This document shows positions 1-6,965 of a DNA stretch of 21,712 bases, in pieces. Source of the stretch: CAZFLM01 sp964519955. Its GTDB lineage: Bacteria; Armatimonadota; Chthonomonadetes; Chthonomonadales; CAJBBX01. Position numbers and translations under genes: made by a program. The number at the start of each line of letters is the position of its first letter. Within the stretch, counting starts at the first letter, position 1. The notes beneath the pieces were generated by a model. That model saw only the letters and a program-made list of their open reading frames with translations, had not been told where the DNA came from and made no database searches. The stretch is from assembly GCA_964519955.1 (NCBI GenBank), contig CAZFLM010000094.1, positions 1-21,712 on the forward strand, given 5' to 3'.

Positions 1-213
1 GGGGGCCGGGCAGGGGGGGCCGTTGGCCGCCGGGGGGGCGTCGGGGGGGGGGGGGGGGGTGGGCGAGGGGGGGGGGGGGGGCGTGGGGGGGCGCCTCTAC
101 ACGGTGGGGTGCCGCGTGTGGGGGGGTGGCGTGGTGTTGGGGGCGCGCGCTGGCCCGCCCGGGGGGGGGGGGGGACTGGCTTGCGCGCGACGTGGCGATG
201 GGCGCGGCGGCCT
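1..213. other. G-homopolymer contig end, probable artefact
   Basis: This stretch is dominated by long runs of G broken by isolated C, T or A, unlike the balanced GC-rich sequence that starts near position 181. I see no credible gene in it. Reading frames through it encode only glycine/arginine/tryptophan-rich low complexity. Poly-G tails are a known error of two-colour sequencing chemistry, and they can be assembled onto contig ends. The sequence should not be trusted beyond roughly the last 30 bases, so whatever follows the permease gene is unknown here. Confidence 0.75.
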
Positions 214-1458
214 CTACTCGTGGCGCAGGGCTTCGATGGGATCCAGCGACGCGGCGCGCCATGCCGGATACAGGCCGAAGAACACCCCGACGAACGCGGA
301 GAAGCCGAACGCTCCCAGAATGGACCAGAGCGGCAGATGGATCGCGAGACCGGGCTGGCCTCCGACGCCACCCTTCATGAACTGGCGCGAGATCGCCCCG
401 ATCGCGTAGGCGACACCCGCTCCCAGGCCGATGCCGATAAGGCCGCCCGTGCCGGACACGGTCGCTGCCTCGATGAGGAACTGCGAGAGGATGTCGCGCT
501 TCTTGGCGCCGACTGCCTTCCGCAGCCCGATCTCCTTGGTGCGCTCCGTCACGGACACGAGCATGATGTTCATGATGCCGATGCCGCCGACCAGCAGCGC
601 GAGGCCCGCGATGCCGCCGAGCACCAGGCCGAAGATGGAGAGCACGCGGCCGATCGCCTGCTGGATGTTGTCGAGGCTGTCGACCTGGAAGCCGAGGGTG
701 TTGTTGTGCACCCTCATCAGGCACTCCCAGATCTGGTCCATCGTCTCGGTGACCTTGTCGCCGTCCTTGGGTTGGGCCCAGATCATGCCCACGACCTCGG
801 CGCCGATGAAGCGCTTCTGGACCGTCGTGATGGGCACCAGGACCTGCTTGTCGGTGTCCTCGCCGCCGCTGCGCCCCTTCTCCTCCAGCACGCCCACGAC
901 GGTGGCGCTGATGCCCTGGATGATGACGTCGCGGCCGACCGGCGTCTTGCCGTCCTTGAAGAGGGCGTCCTTCACCTTCGAGCCGATGACGCAGACCTTG
1001 TGCCAGTTGGCTTCGTCGTCCTCGTCGAGGAAGCGCCCCTCCGATATCTGCACGTTGCGCAGGCGCCCATAGTCCGGCTGGATGCCGACGACGCGCACCT
1101 GGTACTCCTGGTCGCCGCGCTTGGCAGGCAGGTCGTTGGGCACCGGCAGCTCGGCGGAGAGTGTCTGCACCAGGTCGCAGCGCGCGCGGATCGTGCGGAT
1201 GTCCTCCATCGTCAGACCGGAGAGCCGCCGTGTCTCCTTCTCGCGCCGCGCGACGCTGGGGTCGTACGCGATGATGATGAGCTTGGCCCCGAGGCGCTCG
1301 AACTCGTGCACGATGCTGGCGCGGGCGCCCTCGACGATGGCGACCATCACGATGACGGCACTGACGCCAATGATGACGCCGAGCATCGTCAGCGACGAGC
1401 GCATCTTGTTCGCGCGGATGTTGGCGAGCGCCGTCTGCAGGCTTCGTAGGAGGTTCAT
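214..1458 (-). CDS. MacB/FtsX-type ABC transporter permease
   Basis: This is a 414-residue inner-membrane permease of the MacB/FtsX (type VII ABC) superfamily. An N-terminal transmembrane helix (about 22-44, within TMLGVIIGVSAVIVMVAIVE) is followed by a periplasmic MacB_PCD-like domain (about 45-270). A C-terminal FtsX domain has three further helices and the hallmark stretches GGIGIMNIMLVSVTERTKEIG and YPAWRAASLDPIEALR. The C-terminus is the usual family ending, so the gene is complete. Unlike canonical MacB there is no fused ATPase domain, so a separate ATP-binding subunit is required. None is present in the window, but one could lie beyond the left end. The ATG overlaps the stop of the upstream gene by 4 nt, indicating translational coupling with the SHOCT-like gene and the membrane-fusion protein. 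Family assignment is firm; the substrate cannot be inferred. Confidence 0.93.
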   Translation of the reverse strand: MNLLRSLQTALANIRANKMRSSLTMLGVIIGVSAVIVMVAIVEGARASIVHEFERLGAKLIIIAYDPSVARREKETRRLSGLTMEDIRTIRARCDLVQTLSAELPVPNDLPAKRGDQEYQVRVVGIQPDYGRLRNVQISEGRFLDEDDEANWHKVCVIGSKVKDALFKDGKTPVGRDVIIQGISATVVGVLEEKGRSGGEDTDKQVLVPITTVQKRFIGAEVVGMIWAQPKDGDKVTETMDQIWECLMRVHNNTLGFQVDSLDNIQQAIGRVLSIFGLVLGGIAGLALLVGGIGIMNIMLVSVTERTKEIGLRKAVGAKKRDILSQFLIEAATVSGTGGLIGIGLGAGVAYAIGAISRQFMKGGVGGQPGLAIHLPLWSILGAFGFSAFVGVFFGLYPAWRAASLDPIEALRHE

Positions 1459-2045
1459 GTGGTCGTGTCAGGCTCCGGCGTGTCGGTCGGCTCTTCCGCC
1501 GCGGGCTCCGGCTCGGCGGCTTCGGGTGCGGGCGCGGGCGCGGGCTGACCGGCGAGCCGCTCAGCGAGGCCTCCGACGGTATCCGCGCTCTCCAGGTCGG
1601 CCACGGTCCAGCACTGGGCGAACTCGTCCTCGATGCCCAGCCGCAGCACTTCCCAAGCCAGCCGCGTGCCCGCCACGCATCCGGAGCGGTCGGCCACGAT
1701 GGTGGCCAGAGGCGTCTCCGGCGTGACTGTCTCGGGCTCCGCGAGCAGATGCTCCGTCAGCACGTGGCGCAGCCTCTCGTCTACGGAGAGAGTCGCCCGG
1801 CTCTGGCGCTGTGCCTGCTCCCGGCAGCGGGCCGCGAGGGTGACGCGGTGGCACCAGAGCACGAACCGGTGGGCGGCCGCCTTCGTGTCGCGCTCCAGGC
1901 GCGCGAAGGGGTCGGCCGTCGGGCGCTCGGGAGCCTGCGGTGGGGGAGCAGGCTGCTTCAGCGTGTTGATGAGCCGCTCCGCCTCGGCCGCGTCGATCTT
2001 GCCTTTGGCCAGCAGATCCAGGATCTTGCCGATCTCAGCTTCCAT
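1455..2045 (-). CDS. SHOCT-like / degenerate ACP-like small protein
   Basis: This is a predicted 196-residue cytoplasmic protein. I chose the ATG at 2045 because GGAGG lies 9 nt upstream and the conserved part begins there; the frame stays open to 2174 but the extra residues look non-coding. Residues 1-28 (KILDLLAKGKIDAAEAERLI) match the short SHOCT-like helical module found at the N-terminus of YvlB/LiaX-type proteins. Residues about 87-165 resemble an acyl-carrier-protein helical bundle: an N-terminal helix, then VTPETPL, and the ending GIEDEF...SADTVGGLAERL. The DSL serine that carries phosphopantetheine is not clearly kept (ADRSG is found instead). The tail (167-196) is rich in Pro, Ala and Glu. 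The gene sits between the adaptor and permease genes, with a 4-nt overlap to the permease. The ACP-like assignment is my inference from the pattern; the role is unknown. Confidence 0.72.
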   Translation of the reverse strand: MEAEIGKILDLLAKGKIDAAEAERLINTLKQPAPPPQAPERPTADPFARLERDTKAAAHRFVLWCHRVTLAARCREQAQRQSRATLSVDERLRHVLTEHLLAEPETVTPETPLATIVADRSGCVAGTRLAWEVLRLGIEDEFAQCWTVADLESADTVGGLAERLAGQPAPAPAPEAAEPEPAAEEPTDTPEPDTTT

Positions 2046-2111
2046 GTCCGTTCGCCTCCGCGCCGGGACCGCCGGCGCAGCTCCTGCTCGACCGAATGGT
2101 GCACGAGTGCC

Positions 2112-2170
2112 GTGGTGGGATGGGCCGGAGCCTGCCCTGAGCCTGTCGCAGGGCGCCCGTCCTGTACCAC
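2112..2170. repeat. Composite intergenic hairpin repeat, copy 1
   Basis: Between the adaptor and SHOCT-like genes, an outer imperfect inverted repeat (GTGGTGGGATGGGC at 2112-2125 against GCCCGTCCTGTACCAC at 2155-2170) encloses a perfect inner stem (GCCCTG 2134-2139 / CAGGGC 2149-2154) with an AGCCTGTCG loop. The outer left arm recurs twice near 17.6 kb. The inner element resembles the widespread CCTGAGCCTGTCG-type extragenic hairpin. It could form an RNA structure inside the operon transcript, acting as an attenuator or processing site. Confidence 0.65.
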
Positions 2171-2186
2171 TCATAGGTGCGCCGGG

Positions 2187-3899
2187 CTAGCGGTTCTCGC
2201 CGCCGCCGTCGCCGCCGTGGTCGTCGCCGCCTCCGAACTCCAGGTTCACGCCGCGCCGCTTCGGGCCCGTGAAGTCGCCGGGCTTCACCTTCTCGCCGGC
2301 CTTCAGCCCCGACAGGATCTCGGCGTGGGTATCGCCTTCCAGCCCGACGGTCACCTCGCGCGGCGTCACGTTCTCGACGTCCTTGCCCTGCTGCTTCGTC
2401 ACGGTGAGGATGTTGACCGTGGTCTTGCCCTTGTCACGGATGACGCACTGCTTCGGCACGCGCAGCACGTTGGCCCGGCGCGCGATGACGATCGTGCAGC
2501 GCGCGCTCATGCCGGGCCGGAGCCGGCCATCGGGGTGGTCCACCTCGACCTCGACCGCGAACTTAATGACCGCGGTGCCGCCGCTCTGGTCGGTGGCCGA
2601 GCCGGCTGCCGGCGCCACCTTGCTCACGTGCCCCTTGAACGGCACGCCCTTGGCGCCGTCCACGTTGATCTCTACTGGCAGGCCGGTCCGGATCTTGTGG
2701 ACGTCGACCTCGTTGACGGTCATCTTCACGAGCATGCGCGAGAGGTCCGCTATCTGCAGGACGGGCGTGCCGGACGAGAACGTGCTGACGCCAGAGGTGA
2801 TCAGCTCGCCCTGCTCCACGTAGCGGCGCGTGACGACGCCGGTCATGGGGGCGACGAGGCGCGTGTCGTACTGCCGCACCTCGATCTCGCGGAGCTGGTT
2901 CTCGAGCTGGACGACCGTGGACTTCGCCTGGTCGACGTCATCCTTGCGCATGTTGTCCTGCTGGGTGCTGGACCTGGCGCTCGCCAACTGGGCTTTGGCC
3001 TGCTCGACGGCCGACTTGGCCACCTCCGCCTCGTGCGCCTTGATGGCGATGGCGGTGCGGTTGGCTTCGGCTCTCCGGAGGGTGGCGCGCGCCTCGGCCA
3101 CTCTGCCCTCCGCACCGGCTAGCTCCAGGCGGTTCTGCTCGGAAACGAGTTCCAGCTTCTTCTTGGCCTGGTCGAGGCGGGCGTTGGCGGCGGCCAGTTC
3201 CGTGCGCGCCGCGTCGACGGTCTGCTCGGAGGCGAAGCCCTTGGCGAGGAGGCGCTCCTGGCGCTGTACGTTGCGCGCTGCGTTCTCAGCGCTGGCCTTA
3301 GCGTCCTCGTAGCCGGACTGCGCGACGACGACGGCCTGCGGGTGCGTGGCGGTCTTCGCCAGATTCAGCGCGTCGATGGCGCTCTGCAGGCTCGCCTTGC
3401 ACTGCTCCACGTCGCTGTCGGTGAGCTGCGGCTGGGCGGCGCTCTCTTCCTGTGCGACGCGCAGGCGCAGTTGGGCGGAAGCGAGTGCTTGCGCGGCGAC
3501 CTGGACGCCCGAGGTCGTCTGCTCCGACTGGTAGCTCACGCCGTGCTGCGCCTGAGTCAGCCTCGCGCGTGCGCCGGCCAGTTGCGCGCGGTACTGCGCC
3601 ACCTGGCTGTTGATCTCAGTCGGGTCGATCTCCGCGAGGAGGGTGCCCGCGCTCACGCGCGTGCCCTCTTGCACCAGGAGGCGCGCCAGGCGGCCCGCGA
3701 CCTTCGACTTCACCTCGACCTTCTTGAGCGGCTCGATGGTGCCGGTCTCGGTGACCTTGATCTCGACCATCCCGACGTCGGCTGCCTCCTGTCGCGCCGG
3801 TTTCGGGGCTGCGTGCGTGAGCGACCTGTAGCCCCAGAGGCCGAGGCCGAACAGGATGAAGATGGGCAGAAGGCAGCCGAGGGCGATCTTGCGGAACAT
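2187..3899 (-). CDS. MacA-like periplasmic adaptor (HlyD/RND membrane-fusion protein)
   Basis: This is a 570-residue membrane-fusion protein that would link an inner-membrane ABC permease to an outer-membrane channel. I chose ATG at 3899 because GGAG lies 11 nt upstream and the protein then starts with a signal anchor (residues 6-25, ALGCLLPIFILFGLGLWGYR). A first lipoyl half (about 60-92) is followed by an unusually long Ala/Gln/Glu-rich coiled-coil hairpin (about 95-342). The second lipoyl half (RLVAPMTGVVTRRYVEQGEL) follows, then beta-barrel and membrane-proximal domains to about 540. The extreme C-terminus is Gly/Asp/His-rich. It heads an operon with the SHOCT-like protein and the MacB-type permease. 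At 570 residues it is longer than MacA (about 370) because of the extended hairpin. Family assignment is strong; the substrate is unknown. Confidence 0.93.
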   Translation of the reverse strand: MFRKIALGCLLPIFILFGLGLWGYRSLTHAAPKPARQEAADVGMVEIKVTETGTIEPLKKVEVKSKVAGRLARLLVQEGTRVSAGTLLAEIDPTEINSQVAQYRAQLAGARARLTQAQHGVSYQSEQTTSGVQVAAQALASAQLRLRVAQEESAAQPQLTDSDVEQCKASLQSAIDALNLAKTATHPQAVVVAQSGYEDAKASAENAARNVQRQERLLAKGFASEQTVDAARTELAAANARLDQAKKKLELVSEQNRLELAGAEGRVAEARATLRRAEANRTAIAIKAHEAEVAKSAVEQAKAQLASARSSTQQDNMRKDDVDQAKSTVVQLENQLREIEVRQYDTRLVAPMTGVVTRRYVEQGELITSGVSTFSSGTPVLQIADLSRMLVKMTVNEVDVHKIRTGLPVEINVDGAKGVPFKGHVSKVAPAAGSATDQSGGTAVIKFAVEVEVDHPDGRLRPGMSARCTIVIARRANVLRVPKQCVIRDKGKTTVNILTVTKQQGKDVENVTPREVTVGLEGDTHAEILSGLKAGEKVKPGDFTGPKRRGVNLEFGGGDDHGGDGGGENR

Positions 3900-4028
3900 G
3901 GGCAGTCCGTCTCCGTGATCGATAGGATGCAGAGGCTGAGCGGGCCGGTCGGCAGGTGCGTGAGGGAGAACGGACCCGAGCGTCGCCGTCACTACGTGCC
4001 AGGTGGCGTGCCGGTTTCGCGTCCCTAA

Positions 4029-4058
4029 GTGACGGGCCCCGCCGGCACATGGTATCAT
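4029..4058 (+). promoter_or_regulatory. Candidate sigma-70-like promoter in divergent region
   Basis: The 287-bp gap between the divergently transcribed adaptor gene (start 3899) and ECF sigma gene (start 4187) holds no gene. A possible promoter for the sigma operon is GTGACG (4029-4034), an 18-nt spacer and TATCAT (4053-4058). It would leave a leader of about 120 nt. The match is moderate, and I saw no clear ECF-type motif or operator here. Confidence 0.3.
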
Positions 4059-4186
4059 GGCTCGACAGTTCCGCGATGCGCCGAGGTGGCCCGTCGCGCG
4101 TTGCCAACGTCGGAGTCCGGCGTCTGTATCTACAGAGAGCACACTCGGCCAACGGGCCGAGGGCTCGCGAGGAGGCAGACGGGTCC

Positions 4187-4834
4187 ATGACTGGTGCGTT
4201 GGCGGGAGTGCGCAACCCTTTGAGTACGCATCCGCCGGCTGTGACAGCGCGAGCGCCAGAGCGGTCCTCGACCGATGAGGATCTGCTGCGCGCGTGCGCG
4301 TCCGGCGACCGCGATGCGCTGAAGGAACTGACGCACCGGCACCAGGCTCCGATCTACCGATTTCTGCTGAGGATGATGGGATCGCCCGAAGATGCTGAAG
4401 AGGCGGCGATCGACGTGTTCGTCAAGGCGTGGCAGAACGCGCCGCGTTTCGAGTACCGCGCCAAAGTCGCAACGTGGCTCTATCGCATCGCGATGAACAT
4501 TGCGCGGGATGCGCACAGTCGGAAGAAGGGGAAGATCCAGCAGCCGTGGCCGGAGGCGGAAGAGCTGAACCGCATGGCTGTGGGGTCCGCCGAGGACGAC
4601 GCCGTCCGGAAGCTGGAGTTGGATCGGCAGTCCGTGCGTCTGCACCGCGCACTTGCCAGGCTCAGCGAGCAAGACCGGCTGGTCCTGGTTCTGTACTACC
4701 TGGAAGACCGGGAGTACGACGATATCAAGCGGATAACGGGCTTGTCCTACACAGTGCTGAAGACGCGCCTGGCGCGCGCCCGCCGCAGGCTGCGGACGCT
4801 GTTGGACGCCGACGGGAGTGAGGTCGACCAATGA
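4187..4834 (+). CDS. ECF-family RNA polymerase sigma factor (module A)
   Basis: This is a 215-residue group IV sigma factor. The frame is open from 3956, but I placed the start at ATG 4187 because GGAGG at 4171-4175 lies 11 nt upstream. Region sigma2 spans about 48-115, with EEAAIDVFVKAWQ and the -10 recognition segment ATWLYRIAMNIARD. Region sigma4 spans about 150-204, with LSEQDRLVLVLYYLE and the helix-turn-helix YDDIKRITGLSYTVLKTRL. The first 28 residues are a non-conserved extension. The stop overlaps the ATG of the zinc-finger anti-sigma gene by 4 nt, the classic arrangement for a sigma/anti-sigma pair. It is predicted to drive this operon and possibly an envelope-stress regulon, given the Spy-like third gene. 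Family certain; regulon inferred. Confidence 0.95.
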   Translation: MTGALAGVRNPLSTHPPAVTARAPERSSTDEDLLRACASGDRDALKELTHRHQAPIYRFLLRMMGSPEDAEEAAIDVFVKAWQNAPRFEYRAKVATWLYRIAMNIARDAHSRKKGKIQQPWPEAEELNRMAVGSAEDDAVRKLELDRQSVRLHRALARLSEQDRLVLVLYYLEDREYDDIKRITGLSYTVLKTRLARARRRLRTLLDADGSEVDQ

Positions 4835-5316
4835 CCTGCAAGAGAGTGGAGTGGCAGATAGCAGACTGGATCGCGGGCAGGCTGGACGGGCGCGAGGCCC
4901 AGGCCGTCGCGGACCATTGCCGCGGGTGCGCACGGTGCGCGTCGCTCGCGGACGATGAGCGGGCCTTGCGTGCGCGCTTCGCCCAGGCTCCGGTTCCGAG
5001 CCGCCAGGTGGACCTCTGGCCCGCCGTGGCGGTGCGCAGCTCGGGCCTGACACGCCGGGGCTTGTGCCTCTGGCCGCGGCGCCTCGCCTATGGCTCGGCG
5101 CTGGCCGGAGCGTGCTGTCTGCTGCTGTTGATGACCGCCCAGCCCACGCACGTACCGCGCCCGGGCGCCGTGCAGCCTGTCGCCGCGGTCGACGAGGCCC
5201 ACGCCTTGAGCCTGGTGGCGGACACGCGCCTTCTGCCCAACGTCGACACCGATTCGATGATGATCGAGGCGCGCTACGCATCGACCACCGGCAGTTCGAG
5301 CGGCGGGGAGGACTGA
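4831..5316 (+). CDS. Zinc-finger (zf-HC2) membrane anti-sigma factor
   Basis: This is a 161-residue predicted single-pass membrane protein. The N-terminal cytoplasmic part carries the anti-sigma zinc-binding signature H29-x3-C33-x2-C36 (in DHCRGCARC) after the helix WQIADWIAGRLDGREAQAVA, as in ZAS-type anti-sigma factors. A transmembrane helix at about 85-103 (LAYGSALAGACCLLLLMTA) is followed by a short extracytoplasmic tail of about 58 residues with no recognised domain. It should bind and hold the sigma factor encoded immediately upstream (4-nt overlap), releasing it on an envelope or redox signal. The C30 beside the H-x3-C-x2-C set is an extra cysteine. The gene ends 3 nt before the next ATG. 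Confidence 0.9.
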   Translation: MTCKRVEWQIADWIAGRLDGREAQAVADHCRGCARCASLADDERALRARFAQAPVPSRQVDLWPAVAVRSSGLTRRGLCLWPRRLAYGSALAGACCLLLLMTAQPTHVPRPGAVQPVAAVDEAHALSLVADTRLLPNVDTDSMMIEARYASTTGSSSGGED

Positions 5317-5319
5317 GCG

Positions 5320-5850
5320 ATGCGCGCACGTGTGCTCGTACCGGCGGTGTGCGCCGCGCTCGTGGCCTGGAGCCTGGCGCTCGCCGCGGGGCCGGCGGCC
5401 GCCCAGGCGCCCGACGCCAGGGCGCAGAAGGGCGGCACCCGGCCGCGCTTCACGCAGACGCCCGAAGAGAAGGAAGCCGACCGTGTCCGCCTGGGCATCA
5501 CCAAGGAGCAGCAGAACCATATCGAGTCGGTGCATGCCGAACTCGACCAGAAGCGCAAGGACCTGGCGGACAAGCTCTGGGAGCAGTACCGGAAGCTCGG
5601 AACGCTGTACAGCTCCTATGAGATCGACGAGGCGCAGACGAAGGTCGTCCGGCGTGAGATCGTGAGCCTGCACCGGCGCATCCTGGACCTGCATGCCGAG
5701 AACGAGCAGCGGATTCGGCGCATCTTGACGAAGGACCAGTTCGAGCGCTTCCAGGCCCTGATGAAGGAGCGCTTCGACAAGATGGGCAGGGGAGGGGGGC
5801 CGCGACGAGGTGGACCCAACCCGGGCCCAGGCGGCGGAGGCCGGCCCTAG
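5320..5850 (+). CDS. Spy/CpxP-like periplasmic LTxxQ protein
   Basis: This is a 176-residue exported protein. Residues 1-29 form a signal peptide ending in AAAQA. The mature part is helical and highly charged, with two LTxxQ-type motifs: GITKEQ (59-64) and LTKDQ (136-140). That pattern is typical of Spy/CpxP chaperones and CnrX-like metal-sensing proteins. The last 20 residues are Gly/Pro/Arg-rich (GRGGGPRRGG). GGAGG at 5307-5311 lies 8 nt before the ATG, and the gene follows the anti-sigma stop by 3 nt, so it belongs to the same transcript. By analogy with CpxP or CnrX it may feed envelope-stress or metal information to the anti-sigma factor, or be the effector that protects envelope proteins. 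No CnrX-type metal ligand set is obvious. Confidence 0.82.
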   Translation: MRARVLVPAVCAALVAWSLALAAGPAAAQAPDARAQKGGTRPRFTQTPEEKEADRVRLGITKEQQNHIESVHAELDQKRKDLADKLWEQYRKLGTLYSSYEIDEAQTKVVRREIVSLHRRILDLHAENEQRIRRILTKDQFERFQALMKERFDKMGRGGGPRRGGPNPGPGGGGRP

Positions 5851-5877
5851 CCGCCGCCCCGATACCGTAGTGACGCC

Positions 5878-5907
5878 ACGAGGCCCCGCCGCGAAACGGG
5901 GCCTCGT
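5878..5907. terminator. Strong bidirectional hairpin between convergent operons
   Basis: A perfect 11-bp stem (ACGAGGCCCCG at 5878-5888, CGGGGCCTCGT at 5897-5907) closes an 8-nt loop (CCGCGAAA). It lies between the stop of the Spy-like gene (5850) and the stop of the STN/zinc-ribbon gene (5928), which converge. There is no U-tract on either side, which is common in GC-rich genomes. It probably ends both transcripts. Confidence 0.82.
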
Positions 5908-5927
5908 CGTCGTCGCGCGGAGGGATC

Positions 5928-6965
5928 CTACGCGTCGCCCTTGAGCTTCTTCTGCTCCTCCAGCTTCTTCAGCTCCTCGAGCTTCTTCATCTGCTCCTGC
6001 TTCGCCGCGTTCTCCATCTGCTCGATGTCAACGCGCTTCCCGCAGAGCGGGCAGAACTGCCAGTCATCCTTCGACGCCTGCCGCTTGGCTCCGTCCTTGG
6101 GGCAGAACTGCCAGTTCGGCGCAAGCACCTCCCCGCACTTCGGGCACTTGGCGATCTTCGGCTCGCGGACGATGGAGACCTTGCCCTTGCAGTGCGGGCA
6201 CGTGAAGCTCTGGCGCGCGCCCAACATGATGGCCCGGTATCCCATGGCGGCGCCCACGTCGGGGATCTCTACCTTGAAGTTCGGCATCGTGGCGCCGGCG
6301 AACGGCAACGACGGGATGCCCGGCTTGCCGCCGGGGGTCAGCCACTTGAGGCCGCCGTCCTCGCCGAAGACCTGGAACGCGCTCGATGCGCGCACGTTCT
6401 TGCCTACCTTGATGGTCGTCTTGCCGTTGGCCGTCTCCTTGACCCAGCCGACGCCGGCGATGTCGGAGATCAGGTCGAGGGCGGCGCCCAGCGTCACGTT
6501 CTTGGCCGATGCCGTCACCTTGGTGTCGGGCAAGTCGCCGTCGACCGCGAAACTCAGCTTCTGAGCCTTCAGGATCTGCTCGAAGGCGTCCTTGATCGGG
6601 GCATCCGTGAACTCGAAGCTGACGCGCGTCTTGGGCAGGTCGGAGGCGCCGGCGCGCGACCAGGTCCAGACACGCGCCGGTCCGCTGCCGTCGGTCGTCA
6701 CCGTGACCCCGATATGCTCCAATCCGTCGCCGTGGCCGATGGCGCCGCCGGCTGCCCCGGTGGACTGCATGGCGAGGTGTATCGCGGTGCAGGCATCGGC
6801 CTCCGCGCGCTCGACCTGCTTCTCGGCCTCGGCGATCTGCCGCTCGATCTTCACCTGGATCTCGTGCTCGATCTGAGACTGCTCGTCCTTCTTGGAGTCC
6901 TGTGCGTTGGCGACAGCGGCCACGCCCAGGAGGGCGACTGCTGCGGTCCAGTATCGCTTGCTCAT
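5928..6965 (-). CDS. Exported STN-domain protein with C-terminal zinc ribbons
   Basis: This is a 345-residue protein with an N-terminal signal peptide (1-21, ending ANA|Q), a Glu/Gln/Lys helical segment (25-58) and a secretin/TonB short N-terminal (STN)-like domain at about 113-188. The STN-like part contains FEFTDAPIKDAFEQILKAQ and TLGAALDLISDIAGVGW. A zinc ribbon follows (C256-x2-C259, C274-x2-C277). A second, imperfect ribbon has C288 with D291 in place of the second cysteine, then C305-x2-C308. The C-terminus (315-345) is a Lys/Glu coiled coil. STN domains serve in signalling receptors and secretins, and zinc ribbons are usually cytoplasmic, so an exported fusion is odd. The ATG overlaps the stop of the anti-sigma-like gene by 4 nt, tying it to the ECF module. 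It could be a periplasmic signal or zinc sensor; that function is inferred. Confidence 0.82.
   Translation of the reverse strand: MSKRYWTAAVALLGVAAVANAQDSKKDEQSQIEHEIQVKIERQIAEAEKQVERAEADACTAIHLAMQSTGAAGGAIGHGDGLEHIGVTVTTDGSGPARVWTWSRAGASDLPKTRVSFEFTDAPIKDAFEQILKAQKLSFAVDGDLPDTKVTASAKNVTLGAALDLISDIAGVGWVKETANGKTTIKVGKNVRASSAFQVFGEDGGLKWLTPGGKPGIPSLPFAGATMPNFKVEIPDVGAAMGYRAIMLGARQSFTCPHCKGKVSIVREPKIAKCPKCGEVLAPNWQFCPKDGAKRQASKDDWQFCPLCGKRVDIEQMENAAKQEQMKKLEELKKLEEQKKLKGDA

Noticed and set aside
1..213. Genomic G-quadruplex or telomere-like tract
   Set aside because: There is no periodic repeat unit, the G runs are irregular, and the tract sits at the very end of the window; a sequencing artefact is simpler.
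109..1449. A 446-codon plus-strand frame
   Set aside because: It is antisense to the MacB-like permease and begins in the G-rich artefact.
1509..2045. Functional phosphopantetheine-carrying ACP
   Set aside because: The DSL serine motif is not clearly present, so only an ACP-like fold is proposed.
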